Positions 1 to 10,150 of a DNA stretch of 64,000 nucleotides are shown here, in pieces (the first letter of the stretch is position 1; each line of letters begins with the position of its first letter). The notes beneath the pieces were generated by a model. That model was given only the letters and a program-made list of their open reading frames with translations. It searched no databases and was not told the origin of the DNA. This stretch comes from Progne subis subis. Its lineage: Eukaryota; Chordata; Aves; Passeriformes; Hirundinidae. The position numbers were made by a program, and so were the translations under genes. The stretch spans positions 5,498,036 to 5,562,035 of the forward strand of contig JAKJHU010000036.1 of assembly GCA_022316685.1 (NCBI GenBank), in the 5' to 3' direction.

Positions 1-480
1 GTCAAACAGGACCAGCACCTTCTAAATTCATACTGCTGGTTGTGCCTGATCCCCCAGCTGCCCTGCAGGTGCTGTGTGATGACACAGGTGATTTTTTCCA
101 TACTTTGCTGGGCACTGAGGTCAGCCTGTGTTTTCCTAGAGGCTTCTTCTGGCCCTTTTATGGATGGGCGTCACATGGGCCAGCCAGTCTATGGTCCCAG
201 ACTTGAGACATCTAACTGGCTAAAGAAGTCACTAACTACTCCCTGATGCATTACAGGGGGACTATTCTGCTCCCTGACCCCCTCCCTCAGGAGGCCAGCT
301 GTCCTTAGGATGATGTGTCTTATTGTTAAAAACTGAGGAAAATAACGTGTTAAGTACCTCAGTCTTTTCCTCATCTTTGGTAACTATTATTTTCCCCTTC
401 CCATCCAATAAAGAATGGAGGTTTTCCTTGCCCTTCTTTTGCTATTAAAGTATTTATAAGAACATTCATTATCCTTTACA
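1..480 (-). mobile_element. CR1 LINE fragment (ORF2, start of RT region)
   Basis: Read on the minus strand, about 60 codons around 189-374 match the linker of CR1 ORF2 before the reverse transcriptase: a DEEK-type motif, then a short run ending in an FF/LFSSVF-like block, then a PPV box. The reading frame shifts within this stretch, so it is an old inactive copy. The 3' half of the element lies beyond the left edge of the window. The identification is by protein pattern; the subfamily cannot be assigned. Confidence 0.75.
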
Positions 481-2400
481 GAAGTGGCCAGATCAAGTAC
501 CCTTTTTATCAATCTCACCACTGTCAACCTGGACAACCAGCAGTGGGTAATAATGAGGTCTTAATTGGTTCATGAGGTCTCCTGGTAATATCCCATACCT
601 GGGCCCCAAGGAGGCAGCAGACTTCCCTGTGGGATGGGTCCAGTCAATATACAGGGCCCTCAGTTCCCCTCAAAAGGGATTTACCTACTAGAACTGATGC
701 AATGTCCGTCCTCACGCTAGTCGGCGCGGCCACAGGCCAGCTCAGTTTATGCACTGCAGCAGCGTGGATGGGTCGGGGCAGCAAATCGGGCGAGCCGCCT
801 CCTCCCCGTGGGTTCTTAATTCCCCCACGCCAGCGACGGGCGGATCGATGGAGAACGCAACCGCGGCAGCCAAAGAAAGGGCGACTCCTCCAGGCAGGGT
901 ATAACGATGTTTATTTCAGGGAGAAAGAGCATGGAGCTCGGCACTCTCTGACCCCCTGCCCAGAAGAGCCCCGGGAGCAGGTGTGCACGAGCTCAAAAAC
1001 AGGGGAGGGAACCGGGGTGGGGACAACCGGTCAGCCAATTACAATAATGAGGGGTATAACTGGGGGTGTAAACCTAATAACTGGGGGCCAACCAAAAAAC
1101 GAAGAGAGGGGATTGCCAGGGCCCCAGCCTATCACTCTACCCCCTCCCTGGAACTTTCTAGAATCCAGGGAAGGGTCCTGGGGTGACAGACAGGGTGCCC
1201 AAGGGGAGAGAGAGGAGATTGACAATTAGGTATAAAAGGGGGAAGAGATGACTGACATATAACGGACTTTCTCTAACTCCGGGCAGACAGGTTACAACCA
1301 ACACTAAAAACAGGGGGTACAAGGAACAAACCATTACAGAAAACTTAATATAAATTACAATAAATAGATAAAACAAACGCACACCACCACATAGAACTAC
1401 CCTTCTTTTCTTCTTAATGACTGAAGTTGTGGTCCATTTGATAGACAGAGTGCAAATGGGAGACTCTCCAGACAGAATTTTTATTTAGTATCATCTGCTT
1501 GACCCTCTGGATCAGAGACTCACACCTATTCAGTTAGGGTATCTGGGGGGTCCATAGTGGATTCTTTAATCTCCCTTACCAGGGACTCACTTCCCTTCCC
1601 CCCCACCTACTAGGTGTACTCCTGACTGATGGTAAGAGGGCCAGAACTCCTCTGACTTCTGCAGAGCTTCTCTCAGGGTTGGAAGTGTCCAATGCCACCA
1701 GTCTCTTTCTCTTTTGCTCTCTCTGATACTCCTTACCCTTTCCACTTCTTCCTTACACTGTGACCAGACAGAGAAGATCATTCACCAGCTCACACTGCAC
1801 ACAGGTGCCTTTTGCACTGTCCTCAAATACTAACACCAACTTCAGACACTCCCTGAAGCCAGTGACAGACAGCTGGGTCCTGCTGGGGGGTCTGTCAGGG
1901 TTAGCACAGCCTTGGTAGCAGCAGTAGCAATGGTTTCTGGCTGCTTATAAACCATTGCTGGATCTTGTCAAGTAGGGGAGAAAAAAACCAAAACAGGACA
2001 AAACCCAACCAAAATACCACACCCACCTAACACAAAATCCACCTCTGAGAGTCAGGAGGGTGCCTGCACCCTTCCTGCTCACCCTACCCACATGATCTGC
2101 TCTGCCACTCCCCCTGTTCACCATACTCCCTAGAACTGTTAAATCTCCTGCAAACAATCCTGGCACCACCCCTTGCTTCCTTTATTGTCTGATTGGTTTA
2201 AAAAAAAAAAAAAAAAAAAAAAAAATCTAACTCCATCTGGTCTTTAGCAAGAAACCTATCTGGCTGCTTCCTGCATCTCAGAGTCTTTTGGGTTTCTTGT
2301 GAGCTACAGATTCCCAATCCTTGCTGTGAATCCCTCTCTAATGACCTCCCAGAAATGGTGCAATCTGGAAGCATTTCCCTGCTAAACAGGCTCATTCACT
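481..2400 (-). mobile_element. probable upstream (5'/ORF1) part of the same CR1 LINE, split by an LTR
   Basis: After removal of the LTR at 695-1391 the sequence reads on in the same direction as the CR1 at 1-480. A minus-strand frame at 1587-1781 (64 codons) is rich in charged residues (EEVERVRSIRES, then a WWHWTLP-like block) and resembles what I recall of avian CR1 ORF1-region proteins. A pure A run lies at 2200-2225. The assignment rests on orientation, position and partial recognition. An unrelated old element is possible. Confidence 0.4.
695..1391 (-). mobile_element. solo LTR, ERVK/betaretrovirus-like, provirus A lineage
   Basis: This 697-bp LTR is flanked by an exact 6-bp duplication TAGAAC (689-694 and 1392-1397), which fixes both ends. 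On the minus strand it begins TGTGGTGGTGTG, close to the start of the provirus A LTR, and has AATAAA (plus-strand TTTATT at 910-915). No internal retroviral sequence remains, so it is a solo LTR formed by LTR-LTR recombination. The apparent 175-codon plus-strand frame at 702-1229 is an accident of this GC-rich LTR. Confidence 0.88.
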
Positions 2401-3167
2401 CCCTGCTGACATGACACAACCTGGCACCTGTTATCAGTGTTTACAAAATCATAAAATCCTCAGCTGAGGAGAAGTCATACAGTCCATCTCACCAAGACTG
2501 AAGATTTGCAAGCAGGAATTACATTGTCTCAGATGATAAATAAAGTGATACTTAAAACAATGAGTACAAAAGCCAGTAAAATAGGTGGCCATAAAATATT
2601 CTTCATATTTCATAAAATATTCTTCATATTTGTAAATTTCTAAATCAAGGTTTGATATTCTTCTGTATTGTTTAAAGAAAAGAATCCTTCAACCTGTATT
2701 ATGCAGAACTGTAAATTAATATCACTGAAATATCAAAACATTTAAAAATGTGAATGATTATGACAGTTTTTTTATTTATATTATCTTTTGCTATTGTCAG
2801 CAGTGCTTGTGAACACTGACAATATCTTAACATTTCCCCTGTAAAAAACTTTTTCCATTTTCTCTAAACATTTAGACAAGTTTGTTCTGAAAGTTGTAGA
2901 CTACTGTGCTTATTGCTAGTCATGTTTATTCTGAAATCATGAGGTGGTATAGATGGAAACCAGTAGAGAACTCATCCCATAGCTCTGACAATTTGCTATA
3001 TCACATCACTGTATATTTTCTACATTTAGCAGGGAATCCGCTCTGTGAAAACCTTTGTAGCTGACTTGTGTTAAAATCTCCTCCTAAAATATTTAACTTT
3101 TCAAAGCATGAACAAGACAGAACTGTATCACGTTTTCTCACATCAATCAGACTTATTAAAAGAAAGT

Positions 3168-3226
3168 GTTTTGTTTTGTTTTGTTTTGTTTTGTTTTGTT
3201 TTGTTTTGTTTTGTTTTGTTTTGTTT
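3168..3226. repeat. (GTTTT)n microsatellite
   Basis: About 12 uninterrupted GTTTT units. They produce a spurious Cys/Phe-rich open frame (repeating VLFCF) that should not be taken as a protein. Confidence 0.95.
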
Positions 3227-4268
3227 CCCTATCTGGAAGTATTTTTCTCTAATTGTTAAAGTAAATTTTGTGGTTGCAAAATTTGGGAACTTTTTTTCAG
3301 CTGCTAATTTCTTCAGAAACAGAGAAACCCTTATTTCTTATTTACAGATGGATTCGTATTGTAGGAGTGTAAATGCTTTGTGGAGTTCCTAATCATAAGA
3401 CCAAAATATTGTCCAAATAAGTAATTTTAAAGAAACTCCTTGTCAATGAGGGTTGTGGCCAATACCTCCTGGTCAGTTACTGGAAAAATAAAGATAAATA
3501 AACCATGATGTACAACTTTGTATTTTCATTGATTCCTACTGTAATTTTAAGGAAACAGAAAATAAACCCATTAATATTATTAGTAGTTGTATGATTTTTA
3601 ATAAAATATTTTAGTAAAAAATGTCTATTTCAGATTTTCTCCCTCAAAGTGTGTGATATCTTCTTTATTTTCTACATTTTCCATAAGTTTTTGTGCTTTT
3701 AGTTAAAAATATTATCAAAATTTTTGAAAATTTTATATTTAACAGAACTTGCTGCTCACTTACAGCACTAGCGTAATCATGAATACAAGATGTTAATTTA
3801 GAAATAAATAATGAAAAGAATATGTCTGATTCAATTCACTAATGTTTGATATTATAATTTCTCACAGGAAGTGACATCTTTTTTTTTTTTTTTAGGTGAT
3901 GAAAACAAAATGAGGTAGATCTTTGCAGCCACTGTTAATATAAACAAAATTAATAACTGTTTTTCTAGTACTGGCTTTCAAACAGGTACACTTTGTTTCC
4001 TTGCTAGTGCTCACTGTCTCCTAGGAGATGGATCATGTTGTCAAAGACTATGTGAAACTAAAAATCAAGACAAAATTTATTGACTGAATTGTTGTGGAGT
4101 TTTTTTTATATCTACCTTCCTCTCAAGCAAAGCAAGGAATCTGGATTATAAGAGCAGCATAGACATGAAAATCAAAAAATAATTAGTCCAGCCATATGTT
4201 TTGCATTTAGCAGAATGAAAGACTACTAGGCTAGCAGAAAGTTCAAGAGGAAGAAGGAGGAGAACACA

Positions 4269-4297
4269 CAAACAAACAAACAAACAAACAAACAAAC
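4269..4297. repeat. (CAAA)n microsatellite
   Basis: Seven CAAA units in a row, directly visible. Confidence 0.95.
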
Positions 4298-4902
4298 CCA
4301 CAAAAAGACAACTTCATGAAGAAAAAGCAATTAATAATTAAAGATAACATTTACCATACTACAATTAGTACCATGGAGTAAGTGAAAAGCACCGTGAAGT
4401 AGTACCACTGAAACAGCAGGAATCTTGTGACCTCAGCACAGTCCAGTTGTTGCAGGTCTGTTCCACAGCATCAAACACCTGCACTGGATCTCTTGCTGGG
4501 GTCCCCTATCCACCTTTCCCTGGGCTAGAAAATTCTCAGGATGGCTTATCAAGGGGCAGAAGAACAGGAAGGCACTTGTGGAGAGGAGATGAAAAAACTG
4601 TGATTCTCAAGGTCTAGTATCCCAAGAAAGCTGCTTGGAAAAACATTTAAGAGAGCACGATAGGTTATTTTATATTTTTTGTTTTTACAGAAGTCAATGG
4701 ACTCCAGAGTATTCTTACACCACATTTCTGTTTGCTAATCTATGTCTTCCAGTGAAAAAAGTCATAATTTGGGGAATTCCTGGCTAGGATTCTATAAGAA
4801 AGATACTTTAAATATTAGCTGCTCCACTCACTTTCTGATAAAAAAAATATTTTGAGATGCCCAAAGAATGAAGAGAAGCAGTTATCTACTGCAGTAATAT
4901 AT

Positions 4903-5512
4903 TGTCCTGGTTTAGGGCAAATTTGGGAGAAAACCTCTGAACGGAGTCCCTCTAGAGAGCAAACCCAAGCAGCCTCCTGACCTCCCAGGAAAAATCTCCT
5001 TAGAGAAAAAAGTGGAAAAAAACTCTTTGTTCAACAAGTGCCCACAAGCATAGAAATGAATAATATGACACAACAAAACCTCTCGCTGCTCTGAAGAGAG
5101 ATGGCAAAATTGAGAAAGTCCTTCCCGTGGGTGTAGCTCAGCTCGCCCAATCTCTTATCAACCCTCCAGTGCTGGAAAATCCTTGGTGCCGGTGGGCTGC
5201 AGGTGTGATCTCACAGTGCTCCTCTGGGTTTTCAGCAGGGTTAAAAAGCCCAAAGAAAAAGAAGAAGAAAAAAAAAAAATAGTCCAGGGAATTTCTCTGC
5301 CTCAGCTAGCTAAAAATTTACTAAAAGCACGGGAGATGTGTCCTGCTGTCTGTCCTTGCTGCAGACAACACAGTCCAGGAGCGGAATGTGGAGAAGTGAG
5401 TGCAGTTTCTGCAAACAAACTCTGTGTTTTTTCTTTCCCCCCCTTCACTCTCAGAACCAGCCTTAAAGGTGTTGAATTGGGGATACAAGCATCAAAAAGT
5501 CACCCCATAACA
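4903..5512 (-). mobile_element. old solo LTR, ERVL-like
   Basis: The left end TGTCCTGGTTTAGGGC and the internal GGGAGAAA motif are the reverse complement of the 3' end of the LTR at 62296-62940. The right end, GTCACCCC then ATAACA, matches the reverse complement of that LTR's start. The candidate duplications (TATAT and TGCAT) differ at two of five bases, consistent with an old insertion. No internal retroviral sequence adjoins it. Confidence 0.7.
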
Positions 5513-6389
5513 TGCATTATTATGACTTTGGAAAATTTACGCAAAGAAACATGATTTTTCTCCTTTTTGCACTGAAGTAATTTTTTGTAAATATATTTTT
5601 CTTCCTGAAGAATTATGTTTTGTAAAACATAGTATTTTTCCTCTGGTGTTTGTGTTGTGCCCTCTTTTTTCCTCTCTGACTCACACCTGCACAAACAAAG
5701 CCACGTGCACATATATGCTCATGTACACTCTTGAATGCTCTTCCAGAGGTTTAAAAGACAGCCAGTCTTGTTCCAAAATCCACCATTTTATAAGAAAAAT
5801 ACATTTTCTTTCCCCCACAGCACTAAATGACTCAGAGAGGGCTTGCTTCAACATAGCTGTCATTGCACCACCTTGCATTTCTGCCCACTTGCCTCACTTG
5901 CAAAGGAGAGGGTGATGAGAACTCAGGAAAGATGACTGGGTGGTGGTGGTTGGTTTCTATTTGGAGGAAACTGTTTGGAAAACTGTAGAGTTCTTTTATC
6001 TGTCAATGATATAACAGAGTCTGACATGCCTAGCAGTAGGCAGAAGCAGCTGTCAGTAGTAGTATAATTTATTAGTATCTCTTCTTGAATAAGAGGGCTG
6101 ACAGACTAACATGGGAGCAAAGGGGAAATATACCAAGTTATCATCTTGCACTTCAGGTTCATACTGCTGATAGCCCACTGTGGAGGGTGCACAGCATTAA
6201 ATATGTATTGATTAATTCTGTGGTAAAGTCCACTGACTGCACTGATAAGGAAAGTGGCTGAGGCATTGCCTCATCTTCTAGCTGACAGTCCCACACCCAG
6301 CATGCTGTCTTCCAGAATCCTCACTAGGAATAGCTAGAGTTGTCCAAAAACAAGATAGCCTGGAATAAGAAAAAAATTGTGTGTGTTGC

Positions 6390-6450
<61 letters not shown>

Positions 6451-7849
6451 TTAAAAAACCCCCCAAAACAATTGTGGTAGATAAAAATGTGTTTTAAAAA
6501 TCAGGAACTAGCAATTGTTACTTAATAATTATACGAGAAAATAAATTTGGTAAATTACATTGTGCCACTGATATTTAAGATGAGTGAGTATCATATATCA
6601 AAAAATAAGAAATCAGTTGTCAGTGCCTATGAGATGAATATTAGTAGAGTGGTGTGAACAGAAAACAACTGTTAGCTCTTACTACTGCTTTGGAAAGTGC
6701 TAGAAGGAAGGTAACTCGTGCATTCCTCACAGTGCCCCCACACAGTACCACACTTGGGGTCCAATTCAATATGGACTTGTGGCAGCTACTAAATATTATT
6801 TAAAATGTCAACTTTACAATCACTTCTAAAATGCCAACATTTTCTCACCTTAGTTCTGGTAACATATAAGTTGTCTCTGTGGCTGGATTTTTTGGGGGAG
6901 AGGTTTTTCAGGGATTTTTGTAGGTTATTTTTCCTTTTGTAGTTCATGAACAAGAAGTGACTATAGTAATTCCATGGTAACAACTGGTAAATAAAAATAA
7001 TGTCTTATTGGTGAATTCTGTGTTGTACCAAGGGACAATCAAAATACAAAATCCAGGCAGTTTTTGAGAACTTATACTTCCAAGTATCATGATAATGATT
7101 ACAGGCAAGAGCTGCTTCACTACTTCAGGTTCATTATCTTTAAGAGTTTACTGAGAGCCTTTTAAAAGTCTTTGCCATGCAACAGAGGAATAGAAACCAA
7201 ATTAACAATTGCTTCAGCTTGATAATGAAACCAAAGAACAGTTCCTAATTCAATCTATTATTAATTGATACTCTGCTATAAATGTTGGAGAGAAAGGTAG
7301 CAGTGATTTAAGGGAAGGCTTAAGAGGTAATGACATTGTTCAGATTCTCCATGATCCTACAAAAAGAGTGAAGTCTTATCCTGAAGTATATTTTTAAAAT
7401 TCTCTCTTTTTAATTCTCTCAGCTGGTGTAAATTCTGCCTCTTTAATAAGAACTGCACAAATCACAAATTTAACACAGCTAAGATCTGAAAAATGTATTT
7501 CAGTGTATTGCATGCAAAGATTTTGCTGGACTTAATAGACAAGCAACTGCAACTTGTACTTGCTAGTCTTGCAGAAATAAGCATATATATTAATATTTCT
7601 GCAGTGGACTCGTGCTTCCCCTCCACCCTCTCCCAGTGATAGAGAAACAAAGATATTAATTAAACTTGTTGATCAAATACATGGGTAAACCTGTTTGTAA
7701 TTTAATTTTAATTTCTTTTTCAAACAACAAAAATGTGAGTAATATTGAAAGTTTTGCTTATATTTTAGACTTCAGCTTCATATTTATGTAAACATTGGAG
7801 ATTACATAAAATCTGTCAGTGGAATTTTATTATTTTCAGTCATGGGATG
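5513..7849. other. AT-rich stretch with no recognised gene
   Basis: No coding, RNA or transposon pattern was recognised. A pure A run of about 53 nt lies at 6393-6445, not clearly linked to a retroelement 3' end. Confidence 0.5.
6393..6445. repeat. poly(A) run, about 53 nt
   Basis: Uninterrupted A. Upstream sequence shows no recognisable processed transcript. Confidence 0.9.
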
Positions 7850-8206
7850 GTTTATAGGACACCAAGCCTGCTGGAGACAGATGGGTTTCATCGGTCTAAA
7901 AGGAGGAAAAGGACTCTAGCGTATGAGTTGGCTGGGCTGATTGAAAGAGCTTTGAACTAGGTTTAGAGCAGGATGAGGTTTAGACAAGTCTTGCTAGATG
8001 GAAGCCTGGGGCTGTCACGCTGTTGTTGGGAGGTGAAATAAGTAGCCCAGGTGAAGCGCACCGACACCAATGAATGCAGTATGGAGAGCAAACAGGAGGA
8101 GCTGAAAGGTATTGTGCAGCAAGAAAATTATTACCTAGTCACTATTACAGAAACTGGAGTGCTGCAATGAATGGCTCTGGGGTCTTCAGAGAGGACTGGT
8201 GAGGCG

Positions 8207-8239
<33 letters not shown>

Positions 8240-8694
8240 GTGACTCTGTACATTAGGGAGTGTTTCAACTGTACAGAGCTCCAGGATGATAAGGTTGAGT
8301 GCACATGAGTAGGAATCAGGGGAAAGCTTAACAAGGCCATTGTCCTGGTAGAACCCTGTTTTAGAGCACCCAACCAGAATAAGGAGGCAGATGTATTCTA
8401 AGAGCAACTGTCTGACATTTCACTGTAGCAAGCCCTTGCTCTTGTGGAAGACTTTAACTTGCCAGATATAGCTGGAAAGATGAGGGAAAGGCTGTGAGTG
8501 TAATCTGCCCAGACTTGAGCAAATCCTTTGATACTGACTCCCCATAGCATTCTTCTGGAAAAGCTGGCAGCCCATGGCTTAGAGAGATGCACTCTTCACT
8601 TGGTTAAAAACTGACTGGTTGGCTGAGCCCACAGGGTAGTGGTGAACTGTAGGAGAAGAGAATACAGGTGACCTCATCCCTGATAAATAACAAC
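7850..8694 (+). mobile_element. CR1 LINE fragment, ORF2 endonuclease plus start of RT, internally deleted
   Basis: Plus-strand translation gives the CR1 inter-ORF region (7,860-7,970), then endonuclease patterns (PNQNKEAD, then a LALVEDFNLPD block at about 8,365-8,475). It then jumps to RT motifs (AVSVICPDLSKSFDT at about 8,490-8,540). The intervening endonuclease/RT sequence is deleted and several stops are present. A (TG)n microsatellite has expanded inside it at 8209-8237. The copy resumes at 9887 after the LTR block. Confidence 0.8.
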
Positions 8695-9118
8695 TGTGGT
8701 AATTACCCAATACAGCCTCACCCCTGAGGAGTCACAGCTATATCCAATAAAGATAAGTGTGATAAAAGGGAGTGGGTAAGCTACTGAAGAGAATCATCAT
8801 GGAGGATTATGAAGAGGAAGGATCCTGGGGAGAGAGAATCACTGCTGTGTGGTCAGTCTGGGTCTGCAGTTAGAGCCTACTGTTAGAACCTGCTGTCATA
8901 ATCTAGCTAAGTAAAAGTCTGCATTCAGAGTCTGAAAACAAATATATGCAGTCACAGATTAGCAGGAAATAACCAGCAGTCAGAGGCTGCAAGGGAAACC
9001 TACAATAGGAGCTTGTTGGAGTCAGGATGGCTGAACTGTATAGAGGAATAAACCAGGACCCTTTTCATGCTGTGATAAACAAAAAGCCTGTGTCTTGGGT
9101 CATTTCTACTATCTAACA
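8695..9118 (+). mobile_element. candidate LTR of unknown ERV family
   Basis: The segment separates two parts of one CR1 and has LTR-like grammar: a TGTGGTAATT start, GATAAAAGGG as a TATA-like element, AATAAACC near the 3' end, and a TAACA end. The flanks show AACAAC on the left (8689-8694) and AACAAG at 9115-9120, a 5/6 match that would end the LTR a few bases earlier than TAACA. Boundaries are uncertain. Confidence 0.45.
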
Positions 9119-9146
9119 AGAGGGCTGCTGCAACAGTGAGCAATGC

Positions 9147-9881
9147 TGTCTTGGATTATGTACCTAAAACTGTGTTTTCCATTTCATCTGTTGAAAGCTG
9201 GTTTTTTGGGAGATGTTTTATCCTTCTTACTCCAGGGGGGAAGGGGGCAGATGCCTTCTGATAATGGCCCAGCCATTAAATCCAGGCAGGACAGTGTTTC
9301 TTATCTCTTTCACCATCCCTCTATCCTCCAGGATTGTCTATCTTCTGATAATGGGCCATTAGGGCCCACCAATGACATGACACATTCCATCATCCCACTG
9401 TGAGATGCTCCACCCAGTGGGGGGGGGGAGCCAACTGTTCCTAGCTAGATAAAAACTGGGATTGAAGAACATAAGGTATCTGGTTTTTTCCACTGGATTC
9501 CTGGAGGAAGACCAGATCCATCTTGCTGCTACTGGACTTTCTACAGGACCATCTCTACTCCACAGAGCCACATCTGTTACTCCAGGAGGATTTATTTGGA
9601 CTGCTTCCAACACTCTGACCAACAGGGTGTCAGGCCATATCCCTGACTCTGTTAGGGTTTTTTCCCAGGATTTTTGTTTGCTTGATTTTTTTTTTTTTTT
9701 TTTTTAGTGTTTTTTAAATATTCTTAATAAAGAAGAACTGTTACTCCTATTCCCATATCTTTGCCTGGAAGCCCCTAATTGCATAATTATAATAATTTGG
9801 GAGGAAGGGCGTTTACATTGCCCATTCCAAGGGAGGCTCTAGCTTTCCCTTGGCAGACAGCTGTCTTTCAAAACCAAGACA
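9147..9881 (+). mobile_element. solo LTR, ERVL-like, copy 1 of a local pair
   Basis: This 735-bp LTR starts TGTCTTGG and ends CCAAGACA, a perfect terminal inverted repeat. It is bounded by an exact 5-bp duplication AATGC (9142-9146 and 9882-9886), the length typical of ERVL-type integrases. It has AGATAAAAAC as a TATA-like element near 9446 and AATAAAG near 9726, preceded by a long T run. A closely related copy lies at 26467-27229 in the same orientation. Confidence 0.92.
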
Positions 9882-9886
9882 AATGC

Positions 9887-10150
9887 CACATCCATCTGAT
9901 GGCTGATAAGTAGTGGTATTTCCTAGGGCTTGGTATTGGGGCTGCTGAAGGATCTAGAGAGTAAGTCCTATGAGGAAAGTCTGAGGGACCTGGGGTTGTT
10001 TAGCCTGGAGAAAAGGACAGTTGGGGCAAACCTTATTGCTTTCTACAACTACCTGAAAGGAAGTTATAGTAAGGTGGAGAACATCCCCCTTTGCTATGCT
10101 ACCAGCAACAGGACAAGAAGAAATAGGTCTGAGCCAGGTAATAGAAAGAC
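9887..10150 (+). mobile_element. CR1 LINE 3' part, continuation of 7850-8694
   Basis: Plus-strand translation gives the CR1 ORF2 C-terminal pattern (ESLRDLGLFSLEKR, then LIAFYNYLKGSYSKVE). It has the same strand as the CR1 upstream of the LTRs and lies directly beyond the AATGC duplication, so the two pieces were probably one element. The usual CR1 3' terminal repeats are not seen. Confidence 0.75.

Larger units (their letters stand above)
2401..4902. other. AT-rich stretch with no recognised gene
   Basis: No coding pattern, RNA gene or clear transposon was recognised. It holds two pentamer/tetramer microsatellites (listed separately), a duplicated CATAAAATATTCTTCATATT motif at about 2590-2630, and scattered A/T runs. 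Confidence 0.5.

Noticed and set aside
702..1229. 175-codon plus-strand open frame
   Set aside because: It lies wholly inside a solo LTR with exact target duplications and is antisense to that LTR.
3108..3392. Cys/Phe-rich 94-codon frame
   Set aside because: It is a translation of the (GTTTT)n microsatellite.
9147..9881. Inverted terminal repeats as a DNA transposon
   Set aside because: The 8-bp TGTCTTGG/CCAAGACA ends, TATA-like and AATAAA signals, and 5-bp duplication fit an LTR better than a DNA transposon, and no transposase is present.
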